From: Thiotrichaceae bacterium | Lineage (GTDB): Bacteria; Pseudomonadota; Gammaproteobacteria; Thiotrichales; Thiotrichaceae | Assembly (NCBI GenBank): GCA_027024625.1 | Contig: JALVRY010000154.1 | Location: 6,202 to 17,136 of the forward strand | Length of the DNA: 10,935 bases | Reading direction: 5' to 3' | Shown here: positions 1 through 6,043 of the stretch, one piece after another | Position numbering within the stretch: position 1 is the stretch's first letter | How the letters are laid out: every line of letters begins with the position of its first letter | The notes under the pieces: generated by a model | Seen by the model: only the letters and a program-made list of their open reading frames with translations | The model's database searches: none | What the model was told of the DNA's origin: nothing | Made by a program: the position numbers and the translations under genes

Positions 1-48
1 AAACGTTAAGAAATACAATGTAACGATTAAAGACCCTAGCATTTTCAT
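1..48 (-). CDS. 5' end of an unidentified gene, probable exported protein
   Basis: Only the first 16 codons lie in the window. The ATG is at 48-46, and the reading MKMLGSLIVTLYFLTF stays open to the edge. A Shine-Dalgarno-like AGAGGTGG (minus strand, 61-54) sits 5 bases before the ATG, which is the main support for a real start. A lysine followed by an unbroken hydrophobic run looks like the start of a signal peptide or membrane anchor. The product cannot be named. A plus-strand frame is also open across 2-97, but 31 codons without a stop is unremarkable by chance and it has no supporting signal. Confidence 0.5.
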   Translation of the reverse strand, partial: MKMLGSLIVTLYFLTF

Positions 49-70
49 TTTTACCACCTCTACGATAGAT

Positions 71-90
71 AAAAGTCTCAAAAGACTTTT
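71..90 (-). promoter_or_regulatory. 8-bp hairpin in the presumed 5' leader of the left-edge gene
   Basis: AAAAGTCT (71-78) and AGACTTTT (83-90) are perfect inverted repeats around the loop CAAA. On the minus strand the hairpin is followed by a short run of T and lies about 22 bases before the ATG at 48. It could be a weak terminator or a leader structure for the left-edge gene. The stem is AT-rich, so its stability is modest. Confidence 0.35.
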
Positions 91-156
91 TAATTAACAT
101 GGTCTTATAGTAAATAATGATGCTGGATATTTCGTGGAAGTATGGGGAGAAGAAAT

Positions 157-176
157 AAGGACATTTGTCCTTTTTT
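157..176 (+). terminator. Terminator-like hairpin with T-tract
   Basis: AAGGAC (157-162) pairs with GTCCTT (167-172) around ATTT and is followed by TTTTTTATTTT on the plus strand. In the minus direction the same stem is followed by TTATTTCTTCT. It can therefore serve as a weaker terminator for the minus-strand gene that ends at 235, or act in both directions. No complete plus-strand gene precedes it in the window, so the minus-strand role is the more useful reading. Confidence 0.45.
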
Positions 177-182
177 ATTTTG

Positions 183-225
183 ATCTGTGAGTTCACTACG
201 GCATAGTGAACTCACAGATTTAGGT
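183..225. repeat. Short palindromic copy of a structured repeat family (copy 1)
   Basis: The 16-base arm at 183-198 is a perfect reverse complement of 204-219, with the 5-base loop CGGCA. The right arm runs into GATTTAGGT (217-225). TTCACTACGGCA (192-203) and GATTTAGGT are identical to the corresponding ends of the larger repeat at 1124-1289, in the same orientation. This looks like a copy whose interior was lost so that the two ends fold directly on each other. It lies just downstream of the minus-strand gene ending at 235 and could also help stop or stabilise that transcript, although no good T-tract follows on the minus strand. Confidence 0.7.
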
Positions 226-234
226 CGGGAGATT

Positions 235-930
235 TTAATTGACGGGTAATTCAGCTCGCAAGGCGTCTCTATCGTACCACCAGTTTTCACCAACAATTGC
301 ATCAATCACCATTCCAAGGCGTTTTAGGAAAATACTTGGGTCTGTTAGTTCTAAGCGTTGCATCCAGAGATTGAATTTTTCTTGGCTATCAATTTGGCTA
401 TGTCGTTCGGCAACTTTGCTTAGCATATTGAGTGTAAGGAACATGGTGCTATCACGCTTCTCTCCCTCTAAGCGAATATCGGCTAGATAATGGGCGGTTG
501 CGGCTGCAACTGCCGCTCCATCGGAATTATCTGGAGTATCATCAATCAAATTGTTTAACATAAGAATAGATAGTTCAGTATTGATCGGGTAAGTCACAGC
601 TAACCACAGACCGTTACCTAGTGCTGTAATTGATGCAGGTTGATCTGTTTGGTAAAGCAGGTCACAACATTCCACTGCCTCTTCCCAGCGTTTGGCTTCT
701 AGGTAAATTTGAAAGGATTCTTTGGTCATACCCCAAGCGGCTGTTTGCATACCAGGGCGTTTTAGTTCATTCATGATGCTAGATATTTGAAATTGAATAT
801 CTGCTCGTTCGAGTGGAGGTGTTGAGGGTGTCATCTGAGCAAGTTTGTTTTGTTTTTGCTCTAACTCAATTGCCAGTTGTTTGCTGGATTCTTCTGCTTC
901 TGTGAATTGAATACTATCTTGATCAGTCAT
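235..930 (-). CDS. Hypothetical helical protein of 231 residues
   Basis: I do not recognise this protein. It has no signal peptide and no obvious membrane segment, so it is probably cytoplasmic. Residues about 8-60 are rich in Glu, Gln and Lys and could form a coiled coil, with a break at the Pro-rich stretch TPSTPP. Residues about 65-215 look all-helical, including WGMTKESFQIYLEAKRWEEA, which resembles a helical hairpin of the TPR/solenoid kind, but I see no regular repeat. It ends near WWYDRDALRAELP. The ATG at 930 is the first in frame, but no clear Shine-Dalgarno precedes it; a promoter-like sequence lies at about 962-988. The gene stands alone on this strand, bracketed by two copies of a structured repeat. 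The coding call rests on the long open frame and protein-like composition, not on homology. Confidence 0.75.
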   Translation of the reverse strand: MTDQDSIQFTEAEESSKQLAIELEQKQNKLAQMTPSTPPLERADIQFQISSIMNELKRPGMQTAAWGMTKESFQIYLEAKRWEEAVECCDLLYQTDQPASITALGNGLWLAVTYPINTELSILMLNNLIDDTPDNSDGAAVAAATAHYLADIRLEGEKRDSTMFLTLNMLSKVAERHSQIDSQEKFNLWMQRLELTDPSIFLKRLGMVIDAIVGENWWYDRDALRAELPVN

Positions 931-961
931 GATTATTTTATGGTGTCGTAAAAATAGCCTG

Positions 962-992
962 AGTATACCAGTAAGGGATGTGTGTCATGCAA
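962..992 (-). promoter_or_regulatory. Candidate extended -10 promoter for the gene at 235-930
   Basis: On the minus strand TGG precedes TATACT (-10 element at 967-962), which gives an extended -10 with five of six consensus bases in the hexamer. Possible -35 elements are ATGACA (988-983, spacing 15) and TTGCAT (992-987, spacing 19); neither spacing is ideal, which fits a promoter relying on the extended -10. It lies about 30 bases before the start codon. Confidence 0.4.
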
Positions 993-1123
993 TTTCTCTA
1001 ATCATGGTGTAGGTATTTTGTAAAACTGTTTTTAGCTGGATATTTATTTTTATAATTTATTAAAAACAAGAAAAGTTATTTTAGTTTGTCTATAGTCCAA
1101 ATGTTCGGGTGAATTTTTATGAA

Positions 1124-1289
1124 AACCTGAGTCCGTAACTTCACTACGGCAGATAGCACAAGCTATTGATTCCACAATGGTTTAAATGCCCGCTTAACCT
1201 AAGGGTGAAGCTAAGATTTTTTAAAATCCACTGTGTAACCAATATCTTGCACTCCTCTCTTATCTGCATTGAAGTTACGGATTTAGGTT
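1124..1289. repeat. MITE/REP-like structured element of about 166 bp (copy 2)
   Basis: The left end AACCTGAGTCCGTAACTTCA (1124-1143) is the reverse complement of the right end (1270-1289) with two mismatches. After a small indel the pairing resumes with GCAGATA (1149-1155) against TATCTGC (1261-1267). The interior has further inverted pairs: ATAGC/GCTAT (1153-1157/1162-1166) and GATTTT/AAAATC around TT near 1216-1229. Terminal inverted repeats, strong secondary structure, no open frame and a second related copy at 183-225 fit a non-autonomous mobile or REP-like repeat. No clear target duplication is visible; the flanks are only AT-rich. No transposase is in the window. Confidence 0.65.
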
Positions 1290-1372
1290 AAAATACCGAG
1301 TATATGGAAAGAAAAAACTCCTTAAATAGCATGGTGTCGAGTGTTTTATATGCTGTTTAAGGCTCTAAAAAT

Positions 1373-1377
1373 AAGGA
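1373..1377 (+). promoter_or_regulatory. Ribosome binding site of the L,D-transpeptidase-like gene
   Basis: AAGGA lies 9 bases before the ATG at 1387 and supports that start, which also gives a complete signal peptide. Confidence 0.6.
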
Positions 1378-1386
1378 TATAGAAAC

Positions 1387-2382
1387 ATGCAGAATAAATT
1401 AGCAGTTGCAATACTGTTAAGCGGATTGGTCTGCTTACCAACTTTTGTTTCGGCAGAGACAGCAAGCGAGGCTGTTGAGCTTTTTTACACTGCTGCTACA
1501 ACGGATGGTATGTGCGATAAAGCAATGCAAATCCGCGAAGACTACACACAAGAACAATGCAAAAGTCTAAAAAAAGTGAAAATTCGGAAGCTAAAATTAC
1601 TCAAAGAAACCGAAGATGAAGCAATTTTTTATTTGAATATGAAGTATACCTCCAATAAACCACAGCGTTTTTCTGGGTATATTCATTTGTATAAAAAAGA
1701 TGGTCAATGGATGATTATTGGTTCTGACTATAAAAGCTCAAAGGCAATGTCACGTTCTCAATATATCAGAACCTATATGGGAACTGGGGAAGAAAAGCTA
1801 AAACCTAAAGAAAAGGTAGTAGTAGAGCCTGATACTCTAGCAGGAAATCATCGTGAGGTATTAGATCAACTTTCTAAACGCTATCCCAATAGAACAAAGG
1901 AAAATCCTGTTGTATTGATTGATGTGAGCGAGCAAGAGCTTTATCTCTATGTAAAAAAACAATTAAAACGAATTTACCCAGTATCAACAGCACGGAATGG
2001 TGTTGAAGCCAACGAAGAAAAAGATTGGACACCATTGGGAGCTCATATTGTAAAACAAAAAATCGGTGAGAATGCTGTCATTGGATCAATTTTCTTGGGT
2101 AGACAAGATACAGGACGAATTGCCAAGCTGATTAAGCAAGCAAAAGATACAACGGATGATTATCCTACGAGCCGTATTTTTTGGCTATCTGGCTTAGAAG
2201 AAGGGAAAAATCGAGGTGGTGATATTGATTCTTATAATCGATTTATTTATATCCAAGGAACTGCCGAAGAGGGCTTAATTGGTAGAAAAGTTTCGAAAGG
2301 CTCTATTCGTATGTATAACAAAGATGTTATTGAGCTTTTTAATAAACTACCAATAAATTCAATAGTCTATATTGGGCGTTAA
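1387..2382 (+). CDS. Exported L,D-transpeptidase-fold (YkuD) protein with altered active site
   Basis: The 331-residue product begins with a signal peptide whose likely cleavage follows VSA at residue 23, so it is periplasmic. Residues about 24-130 form a small alpha/beta domain resembling NTF2/DUF4878-like domains, with cysteines C43 and C58 that could pair. A Lys/Pro-rich linker (about 131-150) leads to a YkuD-like domain from about 173 to 331. The family motif is normally HGT followed by SHGCIRM, with catalytic Cys. Here the corresponding segments read QGT (290-292) and SKGSIRM (303-309), so both histidines and the nucleophilic cysteine are replaced (H to Q290, H to K304, C to S306). The surrounding fold residues IGR, IRM, NKDVIELF are kept, so this is not random decay. 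Cross-linking or lipoprotein-attaching transpeptidation as known for the family is therefore unlikely. It may be a peptidoglycan-binding pseudoenzyme or use serine. It lies 48 bp before the pqi genes on the same strand. Confidence 0.8.
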   Translation: MQNKLAVAILLSGLVCLPTFVSAETASEAVELFYTAATTDGMCDKAMQIREDYTQEQCKSLKKVKIRKLKLLKETEDEAIFYLNMKYTSNKPQRFSGYIHLYKKDGQWMIIGSDYKSSKAMSRSQYIRTYMGTGEEKLKPKEKVVVEPDTLAGNHREVLDQLSKRYPNRTKENPVVLIDVSEQELYLYVKKQLKRIYPVSTARNGVEANEEKDWTPLGAHIVKQKIGENAVIGSIFLGRQDTGRIAKLIKQAKDTTDDYPTSRIFWLSGLEEGKNRGGDIDSYNRFIYIQGTAEEGLIGRKVSKGSIRMYNKDVIELFNKLPINSIVYIGR

Positions 2383-2388
2383 AAACAG

Positions 2389-2417
2389 AGTATAGTTGGA
2401 CAGATTGTGAATATACT
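2389..2417 (+). other. Short inverted repeat between the YkuD-like gene and the first pqiA
   Basis: AGTATA (2389-2394) pairs with TATACT (2412-2417) around a 17-base loop. No T-tract follows, so it is not a terminator and does not argue against cotranscription of the two genes. It may be a chance structure. Confidence 0.2.
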
Positions 2418-2430
2418 GCCTGAAATATAA

Positions 2431-3057
2431 ATGCAAGAAAATCCAACGCCTCACAACATAAGAGCTTGTCCTGATTGTGATTTGCTACAAAAACTACCCC
2501 AGTTAGCAACAGGGCAGGCGGCTCATTGCCCTCGTTGTAATCGATCCCTCCTTAAACCGAGAGCAGATTCACTAAATCGCAGTTTAGCCTTTGCACTGAC
2601 AGGTATTATTTTATTTATACTTGCTAATTGGTTTCCTCTATTGTCTTTAAAGGCTCTGGGTATTAATCAAGAAAGCACCTTATTTTCTGCCAGTGTTACC
2701 TTGTTTAATGAAGATCGTCCCTTGCTGGCTATTGTGGTTTTCTTAACAACAATTCTTTTTCCTTTGTTAAGTTTAACGGGCATGGTGGTTGTTTTGCTTT
2801 CTGTTAAGCTTGATCGCGTTAGCCGTCGCTATACAGCACCACTTTTTCGATTTTTAATGAGTACCGATGCATGGGGAATGCTAGAGGTCTTTATGCTTGC
2901 AATATTGGTTGCTGTTGTTAAATTGGGTGATTTAGCAGAGATTGTTATGGGGCCTTCTATGTATGCGTTTGCTAGTTTAGTGATAATAATGACGCTGATG
3001 AGCCTATCGCTAGACCCAGAGGATGTGTGGAAGCGATTACGGAACTGTACGATATGA
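2431..3057 (+). CDS. pqiA: PqiA/LetA single-domain inner-membrane protein, first copy
   Basis: This is one PqiA domain of 208 residues; the Escherichia coli PqiA and LetA proteins carry two such domains in one chain. A cytoplasmic zinc ribbon comes first (C13, C16, C33, C36, two CxxC pairs 16 residues apart). Hydrophobic segments follow at about 51-75, 98-126, 150-166 and 175-193. The segment DAWGMLEVFMLAILVAVVKL matches the family's conserved core helix. In characterised systems PqiA/LetA sits in the inner membrane and feeds lipid to the MCE protein (PqiB/LetB). An in-frame TAA directly precedes the ATG, so this is the only possible start nearby, though no strong Shine-Dalgarno is seen. It overlaps the next gene by an ATGA junction, which indicates translational coupling. 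Confidence 0.9.
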   Translation: MQENPTPHNIRACPDCDLLQKLPQLATGQAAHCPRCNRSLLKPRADSLNRSLAFALTGIILFILANWFPLLSLKALGINQESTLFSASVTLFNEDRPLLAIVVFLTTILFPLLSLTGMVVVLLSVKLDRVSRRYTAPLFRFLMSTDAWGMLEVFMLAILVAVVKLGDLAEIVMGPSMYAFASLVIIMTLMSLSLDPEDVWKRLRNCTI

Positions 3058-3710
3058 AAATATCGAATAATACTCCGATGACAGCCCGTGAAGCAGGTTT
3101 AATATCCTGTCATTTTTGTCATACACTATCACGACAACCTGAGACATTGGGGGAGAAAAATCGTTTGCTCTGCCCTTGTTGTCATTCTGTTCTACATTCT
3201 CGTATCCCTAGTAGTTTAAGTAAAACAACAGCCTTATTACTTGCCGCATTGTTTCTCTATATTCCTGCTAACTTACTTCCTGTAATGACAGTGATTTACC
3301 AAGGTTCAGGAGAGCCAGATACAATAATTAGTGGTGTTATTCATTTACTTGAAGGGGGAATGTGGCCTTTGGCTCTGATTGTTTTTGTAGCCAGTATTAT
3401 CGTCCCTATTTTAAAACTTGTCGTGTTGTTTATTTTATTGATTAGTATCATCCGAGGTTCCAGCTGGAATCCCGATGATCGTACAAAGCTTTACCGTGTT
3501 ATGGAGTTTATTGGGCGATGGTCAATGGTTGATGTTTTTGTGATTGCTATATTGGTAACCCTCGTTCAATTTGGTAATACTGCATCAATTTATCCTGGCT
3601 TGGGTGCACTTTCTTTTGCATGTGTAGTCGTATTGACGATGTTTGCAGCACATACATTTGATCCACGCTTAATATGGGATAACCTAGGCAGTTATTCTGG
3701 TACTAAATAA
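3054..3710 (+). CDS. pqiA: PqiA/LetA single-domain inner-membrane protein, second copy
   Basis: The 218-residue product again has a zinc ribbon (C19, C22, C40, C43) followed by four hydrophobic segments at about 58-80, 103-134, 157-173 and 184-201. The core GRWSMVDVFVIAILVTLVQF is the most typical PqiA signature in the window. The frame is open upstream to a GTG at 3027, but I prefer the ATG at 3054. It overlaps the preceding stop codon as ATGA, whereas the GTG has an AGAGGA only 3 bases away, too close to work well. Together with the preceding gene it supplies the two halves that form one PqiA or LetA polypeptide in E. coli. The inferred role is loading or unloading lipid at the inner-membrane end of the PqiB tunnel. 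Confidence 0.9.
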   Translation: MKISNNTPMTAREAGLISCHFCHTLSRQPETLGEKNRLLCPCCHSVLHSRIPSSLSKTTALLLAALFLYIPANLLPVMTVIYQGSGEPDTIISGVIHLLEGGMWPLALIVFVASIIVPILKLVVLFILLISIIRGSSWNPDDRTKLYRVMEFIGRWSMVDVFVIAILVTLVQFGNTASIYPGLGALSFACVVVLTMFAAHTFDPRLIWDNLGSYSGTK

Positions 3711-3716
3711 ACACTT

Positions 3717-5447
3717 ATGACGAATGAATCTTACAAAGACTATCCAGTTGCACAGGTAAAGAAGCAGCCCTTTATTTCATTGATATGGCTTATTCCCATT
3801 GTTGCACTTATTGCTGGAGCATGGTTGATGACCAAAGTTTATTTGGAAAAAGGGCCAACCGTTGTTATTGACTTTGAAAGTGCTCAGGGGATCAAAGTGA
3901 ATAGCACGCAAATTCGCTACAAAGATGTTGATATTGGAAAGGTAAAATATATTGAGTTAAAGCCACGAATTACCACGACAGAATCTGGTGAAGAAGTAAA
4001 GCAAGTTCGAGCCTTGGTAACAGCTGAGCTAGATTCTTTTATGGAAGACTACTTAGGTAGTGATACAGTATTTTGGGTGGTTAAACCTCGTATATCAGTA
4101 GGGCAGGTTAGCGGTTTATCGACTCTATTTAGTGGCTTTTATATTGAGATGGATCCGGGTAAACAAGCCGATGGAGAGCAGGATATTTATGAGGGCTTAG
4201 AAAATCCTCCCAAAGTTGCATCTTATGCAAGAGGAAAAGTCATCACACTAAATGCTAAAAATCTAGGTTCTTTAAATGAAGGTTCTCCTGTTTATTATCA
4301 CCAATTAAAAGTAGGAGAAGTGATTGATAGTCAGCTCAATATTGATACGGAAAGTGTCGATATTAGTATTTATATTCAGGATAAATATAAAGACAAAATA
4401 CGAGCCAATACACGATTTTGGAATGTCAGCGGTGTTGATGTTGAAGTAACGCCATCGGGTGGTGTTTCTGCAAAAATGGAGTCTTTGGCGGCTCTTGTTA
4501 TCGGTGGTATTGCATTTGATACACCCAAGGGAGTGGGACATGATACTGTATTATCAGGTGATACCGTTTTCCATCTCTATGATTCACATAAGCAGTCCTT
4601 GGAAGATACATCGGGTGAGAATAAACTGTATTATGCAATGTACTTTAGCGATACTTTATTTGGACTCATTGAAGGCTCAACGGTTGAGTATCAAGGTGTA
4701 CAAGTTGGTAAAGTTGAAAAGATTTTACTAAAGAAAGATAGTAAAAAAGGTGAGGTCAAAACAGTAGTTAAAGTCTCTCTCTTTGTTGATAAACTGTCAG
4801 ACCATAATGACAGAACAGAAGCAGAAGAAATATTAACTAAACTTGTCGACAAGGGCTTACATGGGCAATTACAAACCTCTAGTCTACTCACTGGTTCACA
4901 ATACGTTGCTTTAGTTTTTTCTAAAGAAAATAAACACAATAAATTGGCTAAACTTGAAACAAGCCAAGGTTCTGAATTATCTGTTTTCCCGACAACAGCG
5001 GCTGCTAATTCCCTACTTAATTTTGATGCATCTGAATTGACTACTGAGCTAACGAAAACAATACGAGAGGTGCGTAAAGTTGTTGCTTCTAATGACATAA
5101 AGAAAATTGTTAGTGAAACGGGAAAGCTGGCTAAAAACATCAATGATTTGACACGTGACTTGAATAAAAAAGGGATTTCTGGTGAGTTGGTTAAAACCTT
5201 GAAAAAAACACAAGAAGCCATTGTAACGATTCAACAAACGGCTAAGGCATCACAAGGCGCTATTAAAGCCATCCAGCAAACAGCGAAAACCACGCAAAAT
5301 ACAATTAATCAGTCATTGGGTGAAGACTCGGCACTACAATATAAGTTGCAAGTCATGCTAGATGATTTGAGTGAAACAGCAAACTCCTTTTCAGTACTGG
5401 CTGACACGCTACAACGCAAGCCAAATGCTGTAATATTAGGAAAATAA
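3717..5447 (+). CDS. pqiB: PqiB, three-MCE-domain periplasm-spanning lipid transport protein
   Basis: The 576-residue protein has a short cytoplasmic tail, one membrane anchor (about 18-38), and three MCE/MlaD domains at about 45-147, 170-266 and 303-402. Domain starts are marked by GPTVVIDFESAQGIKVNSTQIRY-type strands and by the recurrent (Q)VGKV/VGEV turns near residues 74, 200 and 331. Residues about 435-565 form a long helix that in E. coli PqiB helps build the needle reaching the outer membrane. Three MCE domains and about 550 residues match PqiB rather than LetB/YebT, which has seven. Its helical tail carries a near-repeat, IQQTAK at 505-510 and 519-524. The ATG comes 6 bases after the pqiA stop, without a clear Shine-Dalgarno, so coupling is likely. 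The pqiC gene follows after 4 bases. Confidence 0.93.
   Translation: MTNESYKDYPVAQVKKQPFISLIWLIPIVALIAGAWLMTKVYLEKGPTVVIDFESAQGIKVNSTQIRYKDVDIGKVKYIELKPRITTTESGEEVKQVRALVTAELDSFMEDYLGSDTVFWVVKPRISVGQVSGLSTLFSGFYIEMDPGKQADGEQDIYEGLENPPKVASYARGKVITLNAKNLGSLNEGSPVYYHQLKVGEVIDSQLNIDTESVDISIYIQDKYKDKIRANTRFWNVSGVDVEVTPSGGVSAKMESLAALVIGGIAFDTPKGVGHDTVLSGDTVFHLYDSHKQSLEDTSGENKLYYAMYFSDTLFGLIEGSTVEYQGVQVGKVEKILLKKDSKKGEVKTVVKVSLFVDKLSDHNDRTEAEEILTKLVDKGLHGQLQTSSLLTGSQYVALVFSKENKHNKLAKLETSQGSELSVFPTTAAANSLLNFDASELTTELTKTIREVRKVVASNDIKKIVSETGKLAKNINDLTRDLNKKGISGELVKTLKKTQEAIVTIQQTAKASQGAIKAIQQTAKTTQNTINQSLGEDSALQYKLQVMLDDLSETANSFSVLADTLQRKPNAVILGK
5438..5441 (+). promoter_or_regulatory. Ribosome binding site of pqiC
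   Basis: AGGA lies inside the last codons of pqiB, 10 bases before the pqiC ATG at 5452, and supports that start. Confidence 0.5.
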
Positions 5448-5451
5448 TAAA

Positions 5452-6036
5452 ATGAAAAGAATACAAAAGAATATTCCCTTATTCCTTCTACTAATATTGA
5501 TGTCTGCATTGCTGAGTGCATGCTCAATCGGCTCTGGTAAAGCAACACGTTTTTATGCAATCACTCCACTTGCAACGCAAGCTTTAAGTCAAAGACCACA
5601 GCTAAGATTGGGTGTTGGCCCTGTGCAAATTCCACGCTTACTGCGGCGACCTCAAATAGTCATCCGTAAAAGTCAGACTGAAGTTGACCTAATCGAAGCC
5701 CATCAGTGGGGCGGCTCACTCCGTGAAGACTTGCTTAATGCTTTCGAATCCAATTTGGCTGTATTATTAGGCACTGAAAGTGTTGAGATATATCCGTGGA
5801 AACATAGTTTCAAGCCAAACTATCAAGTGCGTATTAATATTGAGCAATTGGATGGTGATCTCGGAAAAACCGTAACCTTAAAAGCTCGATGGCGATTACT
5901 GCAAGGTAAAAAGGTTGTTATGGTTAAGCGCCCTGTTATTCAAGTTCCCATTAAAGGGGGAGACTATAACGCCTATGTAAAAGCACAAAGTGAAGCGATT
6001 TATCGCTTATCTAAGTTGATAGCAGGGAATATTTAG
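5452..6036 (+). CDS. pqiC: PqiC, outer-membrane lipoprotein of the Pqi system
   Basis: This is a 194-residue lipoprotein of the DUF330/ABC-transport auxiliary family. Its signal peptide ends in the lipobox LSAC with the acylated cysteine at residue 24; Ser at +2 predicts sorting to the outer membrane. The start of the mature domain, FYAITPLA, and the LRLGVGPVQIPRLLRRPQIV stretch are typical of the family, as is the later HQWGGSLREDLLNAF segment. In E. coli PqiC sits on the inner leaflet of the outer membrane and binds PqiB. It is last in the cluster and ends only 7 bases from the stop of the convergent queC gene, with no visible terminator between them. Confidence 0.9.
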   Translation: MKRIQKNIPLFLLLILMSALLSACSIGSGKATRFYAITPLATQALSQRPQLRLGVGPVQIPRLLRRPQIVIRKSQTEVDLIEAHQWGGSLREDLLNAFESNLAVLLGTESVEIYPWKHSFKPNYQVRINIEQLDGDLGKTVTLKARWRLLQGKKVVMVKRPVIQVPIKGGDYNAYVKAQSEAIYRLSKLIAGNI

Positions 6037-6043
6037 AGAATTT

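Larger units (their letters stand above)
931..1386. other. 456-bp intergenic region without a gene
   Basis: This divergent region separates the minus-strand gene at 235-930 from the plus-strand envelope cluster. It holds the promoter candidate at 962-992, a very AT-rich stretch at about 1020-1085, the structured repeat at 1124-1289, and the leader of the gene at 1387. I found no convincing small open frame. I also could not pick a convincing promoter for the gene at 1387: TATATG occurs at 1301-1306 and 1347-1352, but neither has a good -35 element at the proper distance. Confidence 0.6.

Noticed and set aside
2..97. Plus-strand open frame at the left edge that could be the end of a gene
   Set aside because: About 31 codons without a stop is expected by chance, and the opposite strand has a ribosome site and start in the same stretch.
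940..1339. Direct repeat ATGGTGTCG at 940-948 and 1331-1339
   Set aside because: Nine bases in an intergenic region of this size, without extension or matching context, is likely coincidence.
4691..5221. Minus-strand open frame of 176 codons inside pqiB
   Set aside because: It overlaps a well-supported pqiB along its whole length, has no ribosome site and encodes no recognisable domain.
5448..6036. Possible further MCE or ABC transporter components (MlaE/MlaF-like) near pqiB
   Set aside because: None are encoded; PqiA-type membrane proteins replace the ABC components in this class of system.
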